DNA from: a virus
Direction: 5' to 3' (one strand)
Virus record (IMG/VR): IMGVR_UViG_3300047548_000314
Location: 19,845-83,844 of that record
Length of the DNA: 64,000 nucleotides
The position numbers and the translations under genes are program-made. The notes under the pieces were generated by a model. It searched no databases. It was not told the DNA's origin and saw only the letters and a program-made list of their open reading frames with translations. Shown here piece by piece: positions 32,784 to 41,680 of the stretch (its first letter is position 1; every line of letters begins with the position of its first letter).

Positions 32784-33368
32784 TTACTGAAATATGTGAT
32801 GGTTCTTCTCGCCATAGATTTTGATATACTTGCCAGCTAACATATCAGCCATCGCTTCAATGGGACTGCCGGGATAACTATCGCCGGGCTGAATCATACC
32901 CAGTTCACTTTGGCGACAATGAACAATTTCGTGGAATACTGTTCTTAAGATATCGACTAAATTTCGGTTCTTTGCATAAACCCATATAGTATCTGAACCT
33001 TCAGTGTGCCTACCAGTATGATGATTTTGCTGAGCATCTTCTGTGTCCATACTCAGTTCAATTTTTATTGGATTCTTAAGATGAACCCTACGCATTGCCC
33101 ATTCAGCAAACTTATTCACTTCGTCAGGAATGTCTAGATTTTCAATGTCAACATCTACTTCATCTAACTTGTTTTTAATCCAGGTATCAGGAGTTCTTTT
33201 GTATTTTTTAACAAACAAGTCGTGTAATGCCTTACCAGTAATATGATGCTTTTGTGCAACTTTACGCATAAGTTTATCAATGGTATCATAATCGTGCTTA
33301 GCCAAACTAGGTAGTTTTTTGGCTAATTCCGAGGCAGCAGATTCTACTAAGATTTCATCACCGAGCAT
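32784..33368 (-). CDS. putative zinc metallopeptidase with N-terminal (L/I)xE tag
   Basis: 194 residues. H-E-I-V-H near 147 is an HExxH zinc site, followed by E-A-M-A-D-M near 170 as the possible third ligand. The N-terminal 75 residues contain a helical domain (L-H-D-L-F-V-K-K-Y-K-R-T-P-D) that I associate with phage late proteins. The start M-L-G-D-E-I-L-V-E-S resembles the tag of neighbouring late proteins, suggesting packaging in the virion. GATAAATA lies only a few bases upstream, so the message may be leaderless. Confidence 0.7.
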   Translation of the reverse strand: MLGDEILVESAASELAKKLPSLAKHDYDTIDKLMRKVAQKHHITGKALHDLFVKKYKRTPDTWIKNKLDEVDVDIENLDIPDEVNKFAEWAMRRVHLKNPIKIELSMDTEDAQQNHHTGRHTEGSDTIWVYAKNRNLVDILRTVFHEIVHCRQSELGMIQPGDSYPGSPIEAMADMLAGKYIKIYGEKNHHIFQ

Positions 33369-33372
33369 ATTA

Positions 33373-33380
33373 TATTTATC
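33373..33380 (-). promoter_or_regulatory. late promoter GATAAATA of the peptidase gene
   Basis: GATAAATA at 33380-33373. The predicted RNA start falls on the first base of the ATG, without a leader. Confidence 0.5.
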
Positions 33381-33391
33381 ATTGGATATGG

Positions 33392-33421
33392 AAATGGCGA
33401 CGAATTACTTCGCCGCCATTT
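33392..33421. terminator. strong hairpin after the porin-like gene
   Basis: AAATGGCG-a-CGAA / TTCG-c-CGCCATTT with loop TTAC, lying directly beyond the stop of the porin-like gene. T runs follow better on the plus strand, so it may work in both directions or mainly stabilise the message end. Confidence 0.65.
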
Positions 33422-33435
33422 CTTTTATAAATTAA

Positions 33436-34002
33436 TTAAAACTTCTGGCTGATGGAAATACCAACAGTATCGCTATCGGTAGTTCCGCGAGTGCGATAAT
33501 AAGTAGCGCCTACCCCAGTTCTATCACTGATTGCGTAGGTGAGACCAGCGTGAACTCGCTCCTCGTTAATATTGTCGAGATATTCAAATCCCTGACGATG
33601 GCGATAACCAGCAGTTACTGAAACCGGACCATATACCTGACGCGAACCCTTGATTCCAAGACCCCAGAATTCACTGGTATTGCCCTGCTTGAAAGATTCA
33701 CCAAGCTCGGCATAAGCAGTGGTCTTAATACCAGCTACTTCTGGGAGATTGTATCCAATCTTACCAGAAAACTTAGCATCAACTGCACCAGCATTCTGCG
33801 CCTGCTTAGCCTGTAGCTCTGCACCAGCAACTACATTGCCGTATACATTACCCCAGTATTCAACCTTAAGTTCGGTAGAGTCAGTGTGTGCGCCACCGCG
33901 AACATCGCCAAGACGAACTTCGCCAGTGAGTGTTCCTGCTGCAAGAGCAGGAGTTGCAACGACTGCCGAGGCGAGTGCTGCGATTGCAATTAGCTTCTTC
34001 AT
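33436..34002 (-). CDS. outer-membrane beta-barrel (porin-like) protein
   Basis: 188 residues. M-K-K-L-I-A-I-A-A-L-A-S with a hydrophobic core and A-L-A-A is a signal peptide (cleavage near residue 21). The mature part alternates polar and aromatic residues in strands (Y-G-P-V-S-V-T-A-G-Y-R-H, V-G-A-T-Y-Y-R-T-R) and ends I-S-Q-K-F, a C-terminal Phe as needed by the BAM machinery. About 8 strands fit its size. Own early-type promoter, hairpin leader and terminator make it a single-gene unit. May alter the host surface, for example to block superinfection. Confidence 0.82.
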   Translation of the reverse strand: MKKLIAIAALASAVVATPALAAGTLTGEVRLGDVRGGAHTDSTELKVEYWGNVYGNVVAGAELQAKQAQNAGAVDAKFSGKIGYNLPEVAGIKTTAYAELGESFKQGNTSEFWGLGIKGSRQVYGPVSVTAGYRHRQGFEYLDNINEERVHAGLTYAISDRTGVGATYYRTRGTTDSDTVGISISQKF

Positions 34003-34023
34003 AAATTAACTTTCCTTTTTCAT

Positions 34024-34086
34024 AGTTAAAGTCCGACTATTTGCATAGTCAGTTATATATTTAACAGGTGTGTAGGTGTATGTCAA
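34024..34086 (-). promoter_or_regulatory. sigma70-like promoter and hairpin leader of porin-like gene
   Basis: TTGACA (34086-34081), 17-bp spacer, TAAATA (34063-34058). The 50-base leader contains GACTAT-GCAA-ATAGTC, a perfect stem with a GNRA-type loop at the 5' end, a form that protects messages from decay. Confidence 0.65.
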
Positions 34087-34101
34087 ATTTATTGGGTAAA
34101 C

Positions 34102-34416
34102 TCAATAAATGCTTTTCGGAGCACGTGGCTTGTTATAATTCTTCACGGTATCAATGAATGCTTCCTTACTCTGAATAGCAAGGTTCTGCATTTCTTCACG
34201 GTCCATGGGCTTGAGCGTTTCATAGCGATTCAAGAATGCAATCATTGCATTTACAGGAAGCTCAACTCTGGAACCATCACGAAAGGCGATAGGGCGATTG
34301 CCGCCAGTATCCATACTCTTGCGAATCTGAACGACAAGGTTGGGAACCTTTTCAGTATCCGGATCTTCAATGTTGTCATCTTCAAACGATTCAAACAAGA
34401 TTTCATTAATTTTCAT
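34102..34416 (-). CDS. late protein with N-terminal (L/I)xE tag (104 aa)
   Basis: Begins M-K-I-N-E-I-L-F-E-S, ending in the prohead-protease-like L-F-E followed by S. The rest is a small acidic then helical domain (P-M-D-R-E-E-M-Q-N-L-A-I-Q). AGGTGA lies before the ATG, with a late and an early promoter in tandem. Candidate internal virion protein; function unknown. Confidence 0.65.
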   Translation of the reverse strand: MKINEILFESFEDDNIEDPDTEKVPNLVVQIRKSMDTGGNRPIAFRDGSRVELPVNAMIAFLNRYETLKPMDREEMQNLAIQSKEAFIDTVKNYNKPRAPKSIY

Positions 34417-34433
34417 ATTATATCACCTTTTGT

Positions 34434-34482
34434 GTATTTATCAGTGAATCACTGTTTTAGCATAGTTAGCTAGCATTGTCAA
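34434..34482 (-). promoter_or_regulatory. tandem early and late promoters
   Basis: TTGACA (34482-34477), 17-bp spacer and weak TAAAAC (34459-34454), followed by GATAAATAC (34442-34434). The gene could be expressed both early and late. Confidence 0.55.
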
Positions 34483-34491
34483 CCTATTTTA

Positions 34492-37167
34492 TCAATCTGT
34501 TGCCAAATTCACATCCACGATGTTTCCAGATAGTCCGGGCTCCATTTCTATGGCCCTGGTAGCAGCGTGATCACGATCATAACCTAAAAGATTAATCTGC
34601 CTGCCACTCGTAGTGGTGATGGTATATACATTCATACCACTGCTGCTAGAAGGCTGATGTTGTCGCCTAACTTCTAAATCTTGCTGGCTCCACATAGGTC
34701 TATGTGATTCGGCTCTATCTCTTGCGTGTTGCTCATTATTAGCCATAACATTTATAGTTTCGCCAGTTCTACTATTAGATACTACCCAGCTTCCGAATGT
34801 ATTATCTTCGTCACTACCGCCAAATGCTGGCTGAGCCTGACCTAAATGACCGCGCAACCTATCTCTCCAATCAGAAGATTGACTTGGTTCATTCATTCGT
34901 TCTATCTGTTGTGCTTGTCTAGCTTGATACATAGAGACTGTGCTTCTGTCAGAATCCTGCAATACAATATCAGGTTCTTGAACTCTATACAAGTTAGGAT
35001 ACAATGTCATTGCAATGCGATTAGCTTCTGAAACCGATCTAGCTGCAATATATTCACTAGCTGTTACGTAAGGTTGAGTTTGTCCAGTCACACGGTATAA
35101 CTGATATTCCTGACCCAGGTCACTAGAAGGTTCTGCGCCAGTTTGCAAGCTTACAGGAGTAACAGTGATATCAGCGCCACTAGTAAAATTATGTGGATCG
35201 TTTCTAATTGCACGCCCTCTAGCATTTTGTTCACTGCCAGCAGCTAATCTAACCTCATGTCCTGTGTCATTGTTGCGAACAATATATAATTGCTCACCTG
35301 GTGCCATTCTAGGAGATGATTGCTGTGGTTCCTCAAACTCATCCTTCAATCTAGCAGTAAGTTCGCCTTGATTAACCATATTAGGATACATATCAACCGC
35401 GATTTCAACTGCTTGCATTGGGCTGAAGGCGTAGATTTCAACTCTCTTATCCGGGTCGTCACCGTGAACAATATAGTAGTGATTGCCGGTAAACTCAGTT
35501 ACTAAGATGTTTTCTATATCGTCTGGCTTGAACCAGCTAGGCTCTAGCTTAACTGCGGCTTGTAATGCTTTATCATCATTACTGACTTGCTCTGTTCGCT
35601 TGAGAATGATTCTGCGATTATCGCCGGTTGGGTTATCATATTCAACAATCCAGTCACCGTCTCTTGCCTGATAGATTGGAACTTCAATGATACCCTGTGC
35701 AGTATATTTTGATTGTTTTCTTTCTGCTTGTGCAGTCTTAAGTTTATTCTTAAGTTCACTTCTAGTGATAGTGCCGGCAGCATACTGAACAAATATATCC
35801 TCAATTGATCCTTTAGTAGGAGCAAACATCTTAGTTAATTTCTTTAGGTATTCCTTACGATATTTGTCAGGATCAACTGCTGCATCAAGTGCTACAACAC
35901 AGCGATATAGTGTATCTTCTACCTTATCAAAATTATCACCAAGCCAATCTCCGCCCGGGCCTCTGAATTCAACACGATTATCTTTTGGATTGATACTAGT
36001 GAACTTACCTACTCTTCCCGAGTGAATAACTTTACTTGCCATTTCTTCTAAATTATTTTTTAATTTTTTAAATAAAAGTTCTTTATCTTGCGGACTAGCA
36101 TCTGCAATAACATCCATCGCACTTTTACAATATGTATTTGCACTGCGACCAAATCTATCTAATAGATATTTGTCACCTAATAACAATGTAAGCTTAACAA
36201 AGTCTAATTTGTCTTGATCAAAATCAGGAACACTAACATTCATATGTAATCCGGTAGAGCGATTAGTATAGGCACCTCTTCCGTCGGCCCATTTCTTAAC
36301 TAACTTAACTTGTTCAACTGCTTGGTCTAATGACAACGGAGGACTAATAAACTCTAAACCGGTATCACCACCTTCACCGTGTAAACTTGAGTCAGGTTCA
36401 ATATCGTATGCATCATCTTCTCTATTACCGCCGTGATAACTTGTGCTATAATTGGCATGCATTCCTACTGCTCGTGAAAATTCGCTAGCTACCTGTTCAA
36501 GATTCATTTCACTATCGCCGCCGGTATAGTATGGCCACATAATATATCCACTAGTGGCACCGGGAACATCCGACATATTATAAATGCCGATACTATTTAA
36601 AAATTGTCTTTCATCAAAGTCGCCTTCTTCTTGTTTTTCATCACGAAATTCTTCATATGCTTTACTGTAGTTATAACCTTGTTCTTCCCATTCATCCTCA
36701 ATGAATTTTTCCCAGTCTTCCTTTGAAGGAACTCGGTCGCCTAATAAATCTTCTTCTGTTCCTACATAATCAGCAACTTCGTCATCGCTTACATTTTCAC
36801 GACACCACTTGGTAAAATATTCTCCACTTTCTTGACTCCATAAATCGTCAATTTGTTCGCTTTGATATTCGTAGAACTTTTCTTGAAGTTCATTGCGCAA
36901 ATCATTTATAGCACTACCGTAATTATATTCGCCATCGTCAAAAAACCTTATGATATCGTCAATGTCATAAGCATCTTCATCCATACTCATATCTTCTTCT
37001 GGATCGGCATCATCATCTACTGTGCCAACATTAGGCACGATCATCTCAAACTCAATACCAACTTTAGCATCAATGTCACTAGCTAATTTTTTGAGGTTGC
37101 TAGGACTCATCTTGACTTCAAATAAGTCTTCGTATGATTCAACTATTAAGAAATCTTTAGCGCGCAA
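34492..37167 (-). CDS. amidoligase-like giant late protein with (L/I)xE tag
   Basis: 891 residues. After M-R-A-K-D-F-L-I-V-E-S, the sequence V-G-I-E-F-E-M near 36, D-S-S-L-H-G-E-G-G-D-T-G-L-E-F-I-S-P-P near 260 and S-T-G-L-H-M-N-V-S-V near 308 match the G-x-E-x-E, E-x-x-S-P-P and G-x-H-x-N/H motifs of the amidoligase (carboxylate-amine ligase) superfamily. The C-terminal 350 residues contain repeated strand-turn modules with A-R-x-R-A and A-x-x-Y-P-N-L/M segments. Probably packaged in the capsid and delivered with the DNA; the ligase target is unknown. Confidence 0.7.
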   Translation of the reverse strand: MRAKDFLIVESYEDLFEVKMSPSNLKKLASDIDAKVGIEFEMIVPNVGTVDDDADPEEDMSMDEDAYDIDDIIRFFDDGEYNYGSAINDLRNELQEKFYEYQSEQIDDLWSQESGEYFTKWCRENVSDDEVADYVGTEEDLLGDRVPSKEDWEKFIEDEWEEQGYNYSKAYEEFRDEKQEEGDFDERQFLNSIGIYNMSDVPGATSGYIMWPYYTGGDSEMNLEQVASEFSRAVGMHANYSTSYHGGNREDDAYDIEPDSSLHGEGGDTGLEFISPPLSLDQAVEQVKLVKKWADGRGAYTNRSTGLHMNVSVPDFDQDKLDFVKLTLLLGDKYLLDRFGRSANTYCKSAMDVIADASPQDKELLFKKLKNNLEEMASKVIHSGRVGKFTSINPKDNRVEFRGPGGDWLGDNFDKVEDTLYRCVVALDAAVDPDKYRKEYLKKLTKMFAPTKGSIEDIFVQYAAGTITRSELKNKLKTAQAERKQSKYTAQGIIEVPIYQARDGDWIVEYDNPTGDNRRIILKRTEQVSNDDKALQAAVKLEPSWFKPDDIENILVTEFTGNHYYIVHGDDPDKRVEIYAFSPMQAVEIAVDMYPNMVNQGELTARLKDEFEEPQQSSPRMAPGEQLYIVRNNDTGHEVRLAAGSEQNARGRAIRNDPHNFTSGADITVTPVSLQTGAEPSSDLGQEYQLYRVTGQTQPYVTASEYIAARSVSEANRIAMTLYPNLYRVQEPDIVLQDSDRSTVSMYQARQAQQIERMNEPSQSSDWRDRLRGHLGQAQPAFGGSDEDNTFGSWVVSNSRTGETINVMANNEQHARDRAESHRPMWSQQDLEVRRQHQPSSSSGMNVYTITTTSGRQINLLGYDRDHAATRAIEMEPGLSGNIVDVNLATD

Positions 37168-37170
37168 GTG

Positions 37171-37614
37171 TTAGGCCCTCGCTGTTTTTAAAATGCTTCT
37201 TAACATCCACTTGTGTTTACTGTGGGCGTCAATGCGTTCTGCAATGAAGTTAGCAATACCCTGTTCGTCGGCATCATTTGCTACGTGGAAGGCTTGCTTA
37301 TACATCCCGAGTATGATATCATTATCATAGTATAATTCCTGCATCATTAATTCGGCTCGTGGAATCTTCGTTTGGTCTTCAATTTGACTTAGTTCAGCAT
37401 AACGAGTTATACTGCCAGGTGTATAACTATCAAGCTGGCGAATGATTTCAGCTATCTTGTCAATGGTGTTGTCATATACTTCTGAGTAATAGTTACTAAA
37501 GAATTCGTGATATTGGGGGAAGTCTGGACCCTCTACGTTCCAGTGAAAATTCTGTGCCTTGATAGATAGGGCATAGGCTGTTGCCAATAGTGTTTTAAGT
37601 GTATCTGCTAACAT
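37171..37614 (-). CDS. Dps-like ferritin-family DNA-protection protein
   Basis: 147 residues. A-Q-N-F-H-W-N-V-E-G-P-D-F near 22 and Y-D-N-T-I-D-K-I-A-E near 47 carry the ferroxidase His, Asp and Glu of Dps; length also fits. Dps binds DNA without sequence preference and detoxifies iron and peroxide. Lies between an amidoligase-like gene and a membrane protein gene behind a late-type promoter, so it acts late, perhaps as a virion or nucleoid protein. Confidence 0.85.
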   Translation of the reverse strand: MLADTLKTLLATAYALSIKAQNFHWNVEGPDFPQYHEFFSNYYSEVYDNTIDKIAEIIRQLDSYTPGSITRYAELSQIEDQTKIPRAELMMQELYYDNDIILGMYKQAFHVANDADEQGIANFIAERIDAHSKHKWMLRSILKTARA

Positions 37615-37632
37615 AATATAAGTCCTATAGAC

Positions 37633-37640
37633 TATTTATT
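37633..37640 (-). promoter_or_regulatory. late-type promoter AATAAATA of the Dps gene
   Basis: AATAAATA at 37640-37633 with AGGAC before the ATG; leader about 13 bases. Confidence 0.55.
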
Positions 37641-37851
37641 GTTTTGATTCAAGAACAGCAACTCTTTTGTCCAAGTCGTGAATCTCATCTTCAATATCAT
37701 CTTTGAGTTGGTCTCTTGCAATTTGGTTATTATCTTGTATTAATTGTATTTGTTCCTGCAGGTCAATGACAGTCATTAATAGGTAACCTACTCCTGTCAA
37801 TAATAAAGGAAATATCGCCATTAATATATCTTTTATCAATCCCTCTTTCAT
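37636..37851 (-). CDS. small membrane and coiled-coil protein (71 aa)
   Basis: Residues about 8-30 are a membrane helix (A-I-F-P-L-L-L-T-G-V-G-Y-L-L-M), followed by a charged coiled coil (D-D-I-E-D-E-I-H-D-L-D-K-R-V-A-V-L-E). The shape fits an inner-membrane spanin or holin accessory protein, but no lysis gene is adjacent. The ATG overlaps the stop of the 39-residue gene. Confidence 0.65.
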   Translation of the reverse strand: MKEGLIKDILMAIFPLLLTGVGYLLMTVIDLQEQIQLIQDNNQIARDQLKDDIEDEIHDLDKRVAVLESKQ

Positions 37852-37970
37852 TAGTTGTTCTCAATAAAGTCTTGCAATATTTGTCTTGCTTCTTTATAAC
37901 TAGCGGCTTCAAATGTAGTAGTTTTCCATTCCCCGCTTTTGCATAGTGCGTTAAAGGTGTAAGTTCTCAT
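37851..37970 (-). CDS. tiny hypothetical protein (39 aa)
   Basis: Begins M-R-T-Y-T-F-N-A-L-C-K-S-G-E-W and ends L-Q-D-F-I-E-N-N. Start overlaps the TAA of the amidoligase-like gene (TAATG) with AAGGA upstream; stop overlaps the next ATG. The strand-strand-helix pattern resembles a mini-domain common in phages. Confidence 0.6.
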   Translation of the reverse strand: MRTYTFNALCKSGEWKTTTFEAASYKEARQILQDFIENN

Positions 37971-40258
37971 TATCCTTCCTCCCCGATATCTATATATCTT
38001 AATGGTTTTTTAGTTAATACCGCTGCAATAGCTCTATGATTACCATCTACAATGTGCCCATTATCTAATACGATAATATAATTTGAAAGATTAGGATCTT
38101 TGATGTATGCATTAACAATGTCGTGTTGTTCTGGTTCCATCCTATCAAACAAGTCTTCAATACCTTCTACATCATATTGATGCGCTAAATTAAAGTCTAG
38201 TTCTCTAGGTGTGATCTTTTTAATTTCAAATGGAGTATCCCATATCATAGTACCGTAGTCCCAGATTTGCTCATTGTCGTCTGGTTTCTCTTGTTTATAT
38301 AAGTCAGTCAACGTGATAGTTTCAGCACCTTGATCTTCATAAGTCATCGCAATGATACGACGAGGACCCTTCCTTTTAAACTTGTTATATTCTTGTTCAT
38401 ATGTAGTGGGTCCACCTACCATTTGACCACCATTATTTCCAGCACTTCCGCCACCTTGTCCAGTGCTTACTGTTTCGTCCACAGTAGATTTACTTTGAGC
38501 AATCAATTTCCTGACATATTGCTGCACTATAGGATCATTGTAGGGTAGACTATCTTCACTTAATGCTGCCGGGTATTTGTCACCGGTGATTGTTGATCCG
38601 AAAGTAGTATAAATTAATTCACCACCTTCTTTAAAAAATTGATATAATTGTGGCAATGTGTCTAAGTTAGGATATATGATAGAAAGAGCAAAGTTTTCTA
38701 CTCCTAACTTAGACACTTCCTGCCTTGCATTACCTCTGAGTTTTTCCAAGATCATATTTTTAGCTTGCTGGCTATTTTTCTGTATTTCTTCGCCGCCCAC
38801 ATTAAAATATTGATTTACCTTATATGAACGAGTATGACCATAAATTATGTTTTGTTCTAGATTGTCCCAATTTGTTGCAGTGCGTTTCTTCGGATACATC
38901 ATAGCTATTTGTATAACAGGGATACCATTTTGCTTTATTTGATCAATAGTTGTTCTAACAGCTTTAATGCCAGTTGGTTGTGTAACAGGAGCACCAAATA
39001 ATTTAACAAGCTTCTTTAAGTATTCTTGCTTATACATTTCAGGATCGCTTGCAATAATCATTGCTTGAACAAATCTACCTACAATGTTGACTATACTACT
39101 ATAGTCACTTAAGTAATTTCCGCCGGCGTGCCTAAAGCTAATATATTTGCCATTACTGCTAATACTTGCAAAGTGATCACCAGTTTCCTTATTGATTATT
39201 TTTTGCAATGCTTTGTAATTAATTTGATGTTGAACTTTTTTGTTCTTTTTACTGCGATTAGCTGTTTGTTTATAGACTTGTGATGGAGTATAACCTTGCA
39301 AAGTTTGTATTACGCTTTTTACATATTCATTATCTTCGCGACCAAAATATTTTAATACATATTGTTCCCCTAAGAACACAGCAAGTTTCAATACATCTAA
39401 TGTTCCTGGAATACTTACATTGATATGCAAACCTGTGCTGTTATCTGCGCTCGTATATAGTTTAAGTTGCTTAGCCATTGCATAAAAGCTTTTTAACGCA
39501 TTCATTGCTTGATCAGCTGGAAGTGGCGGGCTTACGATTTCTGCTGCGGCATCACCACTATTTGGTTCTAAGCTGCCATCTGGTTCAATGTACCAACTTG
39601 TAGTGTTTTTGCTAGATTCGTGGTATTCGTGAAATACCTCTACTTCAGCGTTCATCGCTTGCTCAACCGCAGGCTTTAAGACAGTAGCAGCTTTATCATA
39701 ATTTGGATTATGATTATCCCAGTAATCATATTCATCTTGATTATCAAGATTAAACTGTTCTGTTCCTGCTAAGAATTTATATACTTTCTTTGGATCTTCT
39801 ACGTCAAAATACTTAAAAAACTTTTCTTCAATCGCCTCAGGATGTTTATCAAACATTAACTTCATTAAATCGCCATATGTTTCATTTTCTTCTTTTTCGT
39901 CTTTAGACATTGATCTTAACAAATCACTAAAAGTGTTAAACTTACCCATACCAGGCTTAACTTTGAATAATATATCAAATTTTCTAGGCGTGATTGATAT
40001 ACTATAATATGGGCCATTAGATGTGTAGTACCAATCATATAAGCTAATTTCTGATTTGAATGCCTCAGCTATAATTTCATCATATTTTTTTTCTTCTTTA
40101 GGTACCATATTTAATGTTTTTTTAGGTATGCATACTTCAAACTCAAAGCCAACCAATACACCTTTATCCCCGCCTTCTTTAATGGCGTTGGCAAAGCTAG
40201 ATGGATTCATCTTAGCTTCATCAACAGTATTTTCTAGTAGGAACTCTTTAGCTCTCAC
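37970..40258 (-). CDS. amidoligase-like late protein fused to a ParB-like domain
   Basis: 762 residues, paralogue of the 34.5 kb protein. Tag M-R-A-K-E-F-L-L-E-N, then V-G-F-E-F-E-V near 36, E-P-D-G-S-L-E-P with E-I-V-S-P-P near 228-245 and S-T-G-L-H-I-N-V-S-I near 275. The C-terminus (I-V-L-D-N-G-H-I-V-D-G-N-H-R-A-I-A-A) is the G-x-x-R/H-x-x-A core of ParB/sulfiredoxin-like domains. A Gly-rich linker near 610 separates the two. Candidate injected virion enzyme with a DNA- or nucleotide-binding tail. Confidence 0.72.
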   Translation of the reverse strand: MRAKEFLLENTVDEAKMNPSSFANAIKEGGDKGVLVGFEFEVCIPKKTLNMVPKEEKKYDEIIAEAFKSEISLYDWYYTSNGPYYSISITPRKFDILFKVKPGMGKFNTFSDLLRSMSKDEKEENETYGDLMKLMFDKHPEAIEEKFFKYFDVEDPKKVYKFLAGTEQFNLDNQDEYDYWDNHNPNYDKAATVLKPAVEQAMNAEVEVFHEYHESSKNTTSWYIEPDGSLEPNSGDAAAEIVSPPLPADQAMNALKSFYAMAKQLKLYTSADNSTGLHINVSIPGTLDVLKLAVFLGEQYVLKYFGREDNEYVKSVIQTLQGYTPSQVYKQTANRSKKNKKVQHQINYKALQKIINKETGDHFASISSNGKYISFRHAGGNYLSDYSSIVNIVGRFVQAMIIASDPEMYKQEYLKKLVKLFGAPVTQPTGIKAVRTTIDQIKQNGIPVIQIAMMYPKKRTATNWDNLEQNIIYGHTRSYKVNQYFNVGGEEIQKNSQQAKNMILEKLRGNARQEVSKLGVENFALSIIYPNLDTLPQLYQFFKEGGELIYTTFGSTITGDKYPAALSEDSLPYNDPIVQQYVRKLIAQSKSTVDETVSTGQGGGSAGNNGGQMVGGPTTYEQEYNKFKRKGPRRIIAMTYEDQGAETITLTDLYKQEKPDDNEQIWDYGTMIWDTPFEIKKITPRELDFNLAHQYDVEGIEDLFDRMEPEQHDIVNAYIKDPNLSNYIIVLDNGHIVDGNHRAIAAVLTKKPLRYIDIGEEG

Positions 40259-41570
40259 TAGTGATTCCTTTTAAGATTGCACTTTCTTTGAAAGTTCCTG
40301 CACTTTTTGGTCTGAACTTACGATATGATTGGCCGGCATTGCCACCTTGTCCCATACCAGTTCCAAATGAAGTATCTTCATCCATATCTGTTCTGCGCCA
40401 ACCGCCGGGCTGAGTGCCAATTGGCCCAGAAGTGTCTGGTGTTTCATTCATTCCAAATCTATGTATCTTTGGTTCAGGACCTTGACGACCACTATGTTCC
40501 CAATCATACCGCATATCTGTTTCAATATCGTTAGCTAACGTATCCCAATAGTCCCATAGATCCTTATAGCCATTCATCTTTGATGCTCGTTCTACATCAT
40601 CTTGTGTAAATCCATTCTTTTGCATATATGGCCATAATTGATCATATGGATCACCGTCTGGGAAAGAGTTGGAAATTACGCCCTCAATCTTAGACCAAAG
40701 CATTTGTAAATCTTGCTTAGATTTTTTCTTTGGTCTATCTAGACTAGCTAGGTATTTTGACGCTTGCCTTTGTGCTTTTTCTGCTTTTCTTCTTGCTATT
40801 TCTCTGCGACGAACTTCACCGGATGCTAAGTCTACTAGATTCTTGTTTGCTGCTTTGACCATTGCAGGGTCGCGAGCCTCACCTATCTCATCTTCATCAC
40901 CACTCATAAGTGCTTCAGCAGACCCCATCAGTGTAGCCATATTCTTACCCATATAACCATGATCATCAGTGATTGCCATTAAGATATGAGGATACCAATA
41001 TGATTTAGCTCTACCTTCTTCAGGTGTTCCTCTAACTAAACGCATTGCACTTTCAGCAAGTTCTTTCATTTCATATGCAATGTCTAAAAGCTGAGAACCA
41101 ATTTCGTAATTGTCATCACCTTCATTAATTGCACCTCTATATTGACGATCTTTTAATCCACCGTATGGATTAATTGCTGCTGTTCTTTCTGCTGTGAATT
41201 GTCCGGTATAATCTTCGTTCTTTGGCTTTTTACCTTGCTTTTTCATATTGATGGCAATAGCAGCCTGTTGTGCAGGACTTGACGCTTCTTCAACACTTTC
41301 ATTTGGGACGCAATTATTAACTCTTACACCGCCTTTAATCTTTGTGCCTTCTTTGTGCTTACCTTTCCAGCACTTAGGGTCTAAACGCTGCTTAACCTCA
41401 CGAACTTCTTGCTTGATTTCAATCTTCTTGTTCGGAAACTTTACGCGAAGTCGTTTTGCATCTTCTTCTGCTTCGTGTGATTTAGAATACTTTGTTGATG
41501 GTTTCCCGTCAATGTAAAGAACGGATACGCTCTCGCCTTCGTCTACGATCCCTTTCATTATTGAACTCAC
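40248..41570 (-). CDS. late protein with several (L/I)xE sites (440 aa)
   Basis: GTG start at 41570, chosen for AAGGAG six bases upstream; begins M-S-S-I-M-K-G-I-V-D-E-G. Contains an N-terminal compact domain (V-L-Y-I-D-G-K-P-S-T-K-Y), a basic linker and a Ser/Gly-rich end. I-N-E-G near 150 and I-G-E-A near 228 fit prohead-protease cleavage sites. Probable internal or head-associated protein; function unknown. Overlaps the next gene by 11 bases. Confidence 0.6.
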   Translation of the reverse strand: MSSIMKGIVDEGESVSVLYIDGKPSTKYSKSHEAEEDAKRLRVKFPNKKIEIKQEVREVKQRLDPKCWKGKHKEGTKIKGGVRVNNCVPNESVEEASSPAQQAAIAINMKKQGKKPKNEDYTGQFTAERTAAINPYGGLKDRQYRGAINEGDDNYEIGSQLLDIAYEMKELAESAMRLVRGTPEEGRAKSYWYPHILMAITDDHGYMGKNMATLMGSAEALMSGDEDEIGEARDPAMVKAANKNLVDLASGEVRRREIARRKAEKAQRQASKYLASLDRPKKKSKQDLQMLWSKIEGVISNSFPDGDPYDQLWPYMQKNGFTQDDVERASKMNGYKDLWDYWDTLANDIETDMRYDWEHSGRQGPEPKIHRFGMNETPDTSGPIGTQPGGWRRTDMDEDTSFGTGMGQGGNAGQSYRKFRPKSAGTFKESAILKGITSES

Positions 41571-41597
41571 GCCGGTCTCCTTAAATGTCATTATTAT

Positions 41598-41605
41598 GTA
41601 TTTAG
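41598..41605 (-). promoter_or_regulatory. late-type promoter CTAAATAC, divergent to HNH promoter
   Basis: CTAAATAC on the minus strand abuts TATAAATA on the plus strand (41606-41613), giving back-to-back late promoters for the structural gene and the endonuclease. Confidence 0.55.
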
Positions 41606-41680
41606 TATAAATAGAAATATAATGTAGTTCACGGTACTGGTAATACCCAACTACTCTAACGCTTACAAGGAGCATCAGCT
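41606..41680 (+). promoter_or_regulatory. late promoter plus structured leader RNA, copy C
   Basis: TATAAATA (41606-41613). Stem 1 GTAGTT (41624-41629) with AACTAC (41649-41654), inner GGTA/TACC around CTGGTAA; then TCTAA, stem GCT/AGC enclosing AAGGAG, and TCAGC. Outer stem equals copy A while the inner stem equals copy B, so the two helices vary independently. Confidence 0.8.

Noticed and set aside
34088-34109. TTTATTG/CAATAAA hairpin after the 104-residue gene as a terminator
   Set aside because: AT-only stem of 7 bp without a T run; too weak to call, and it adjoins the porin promoter.
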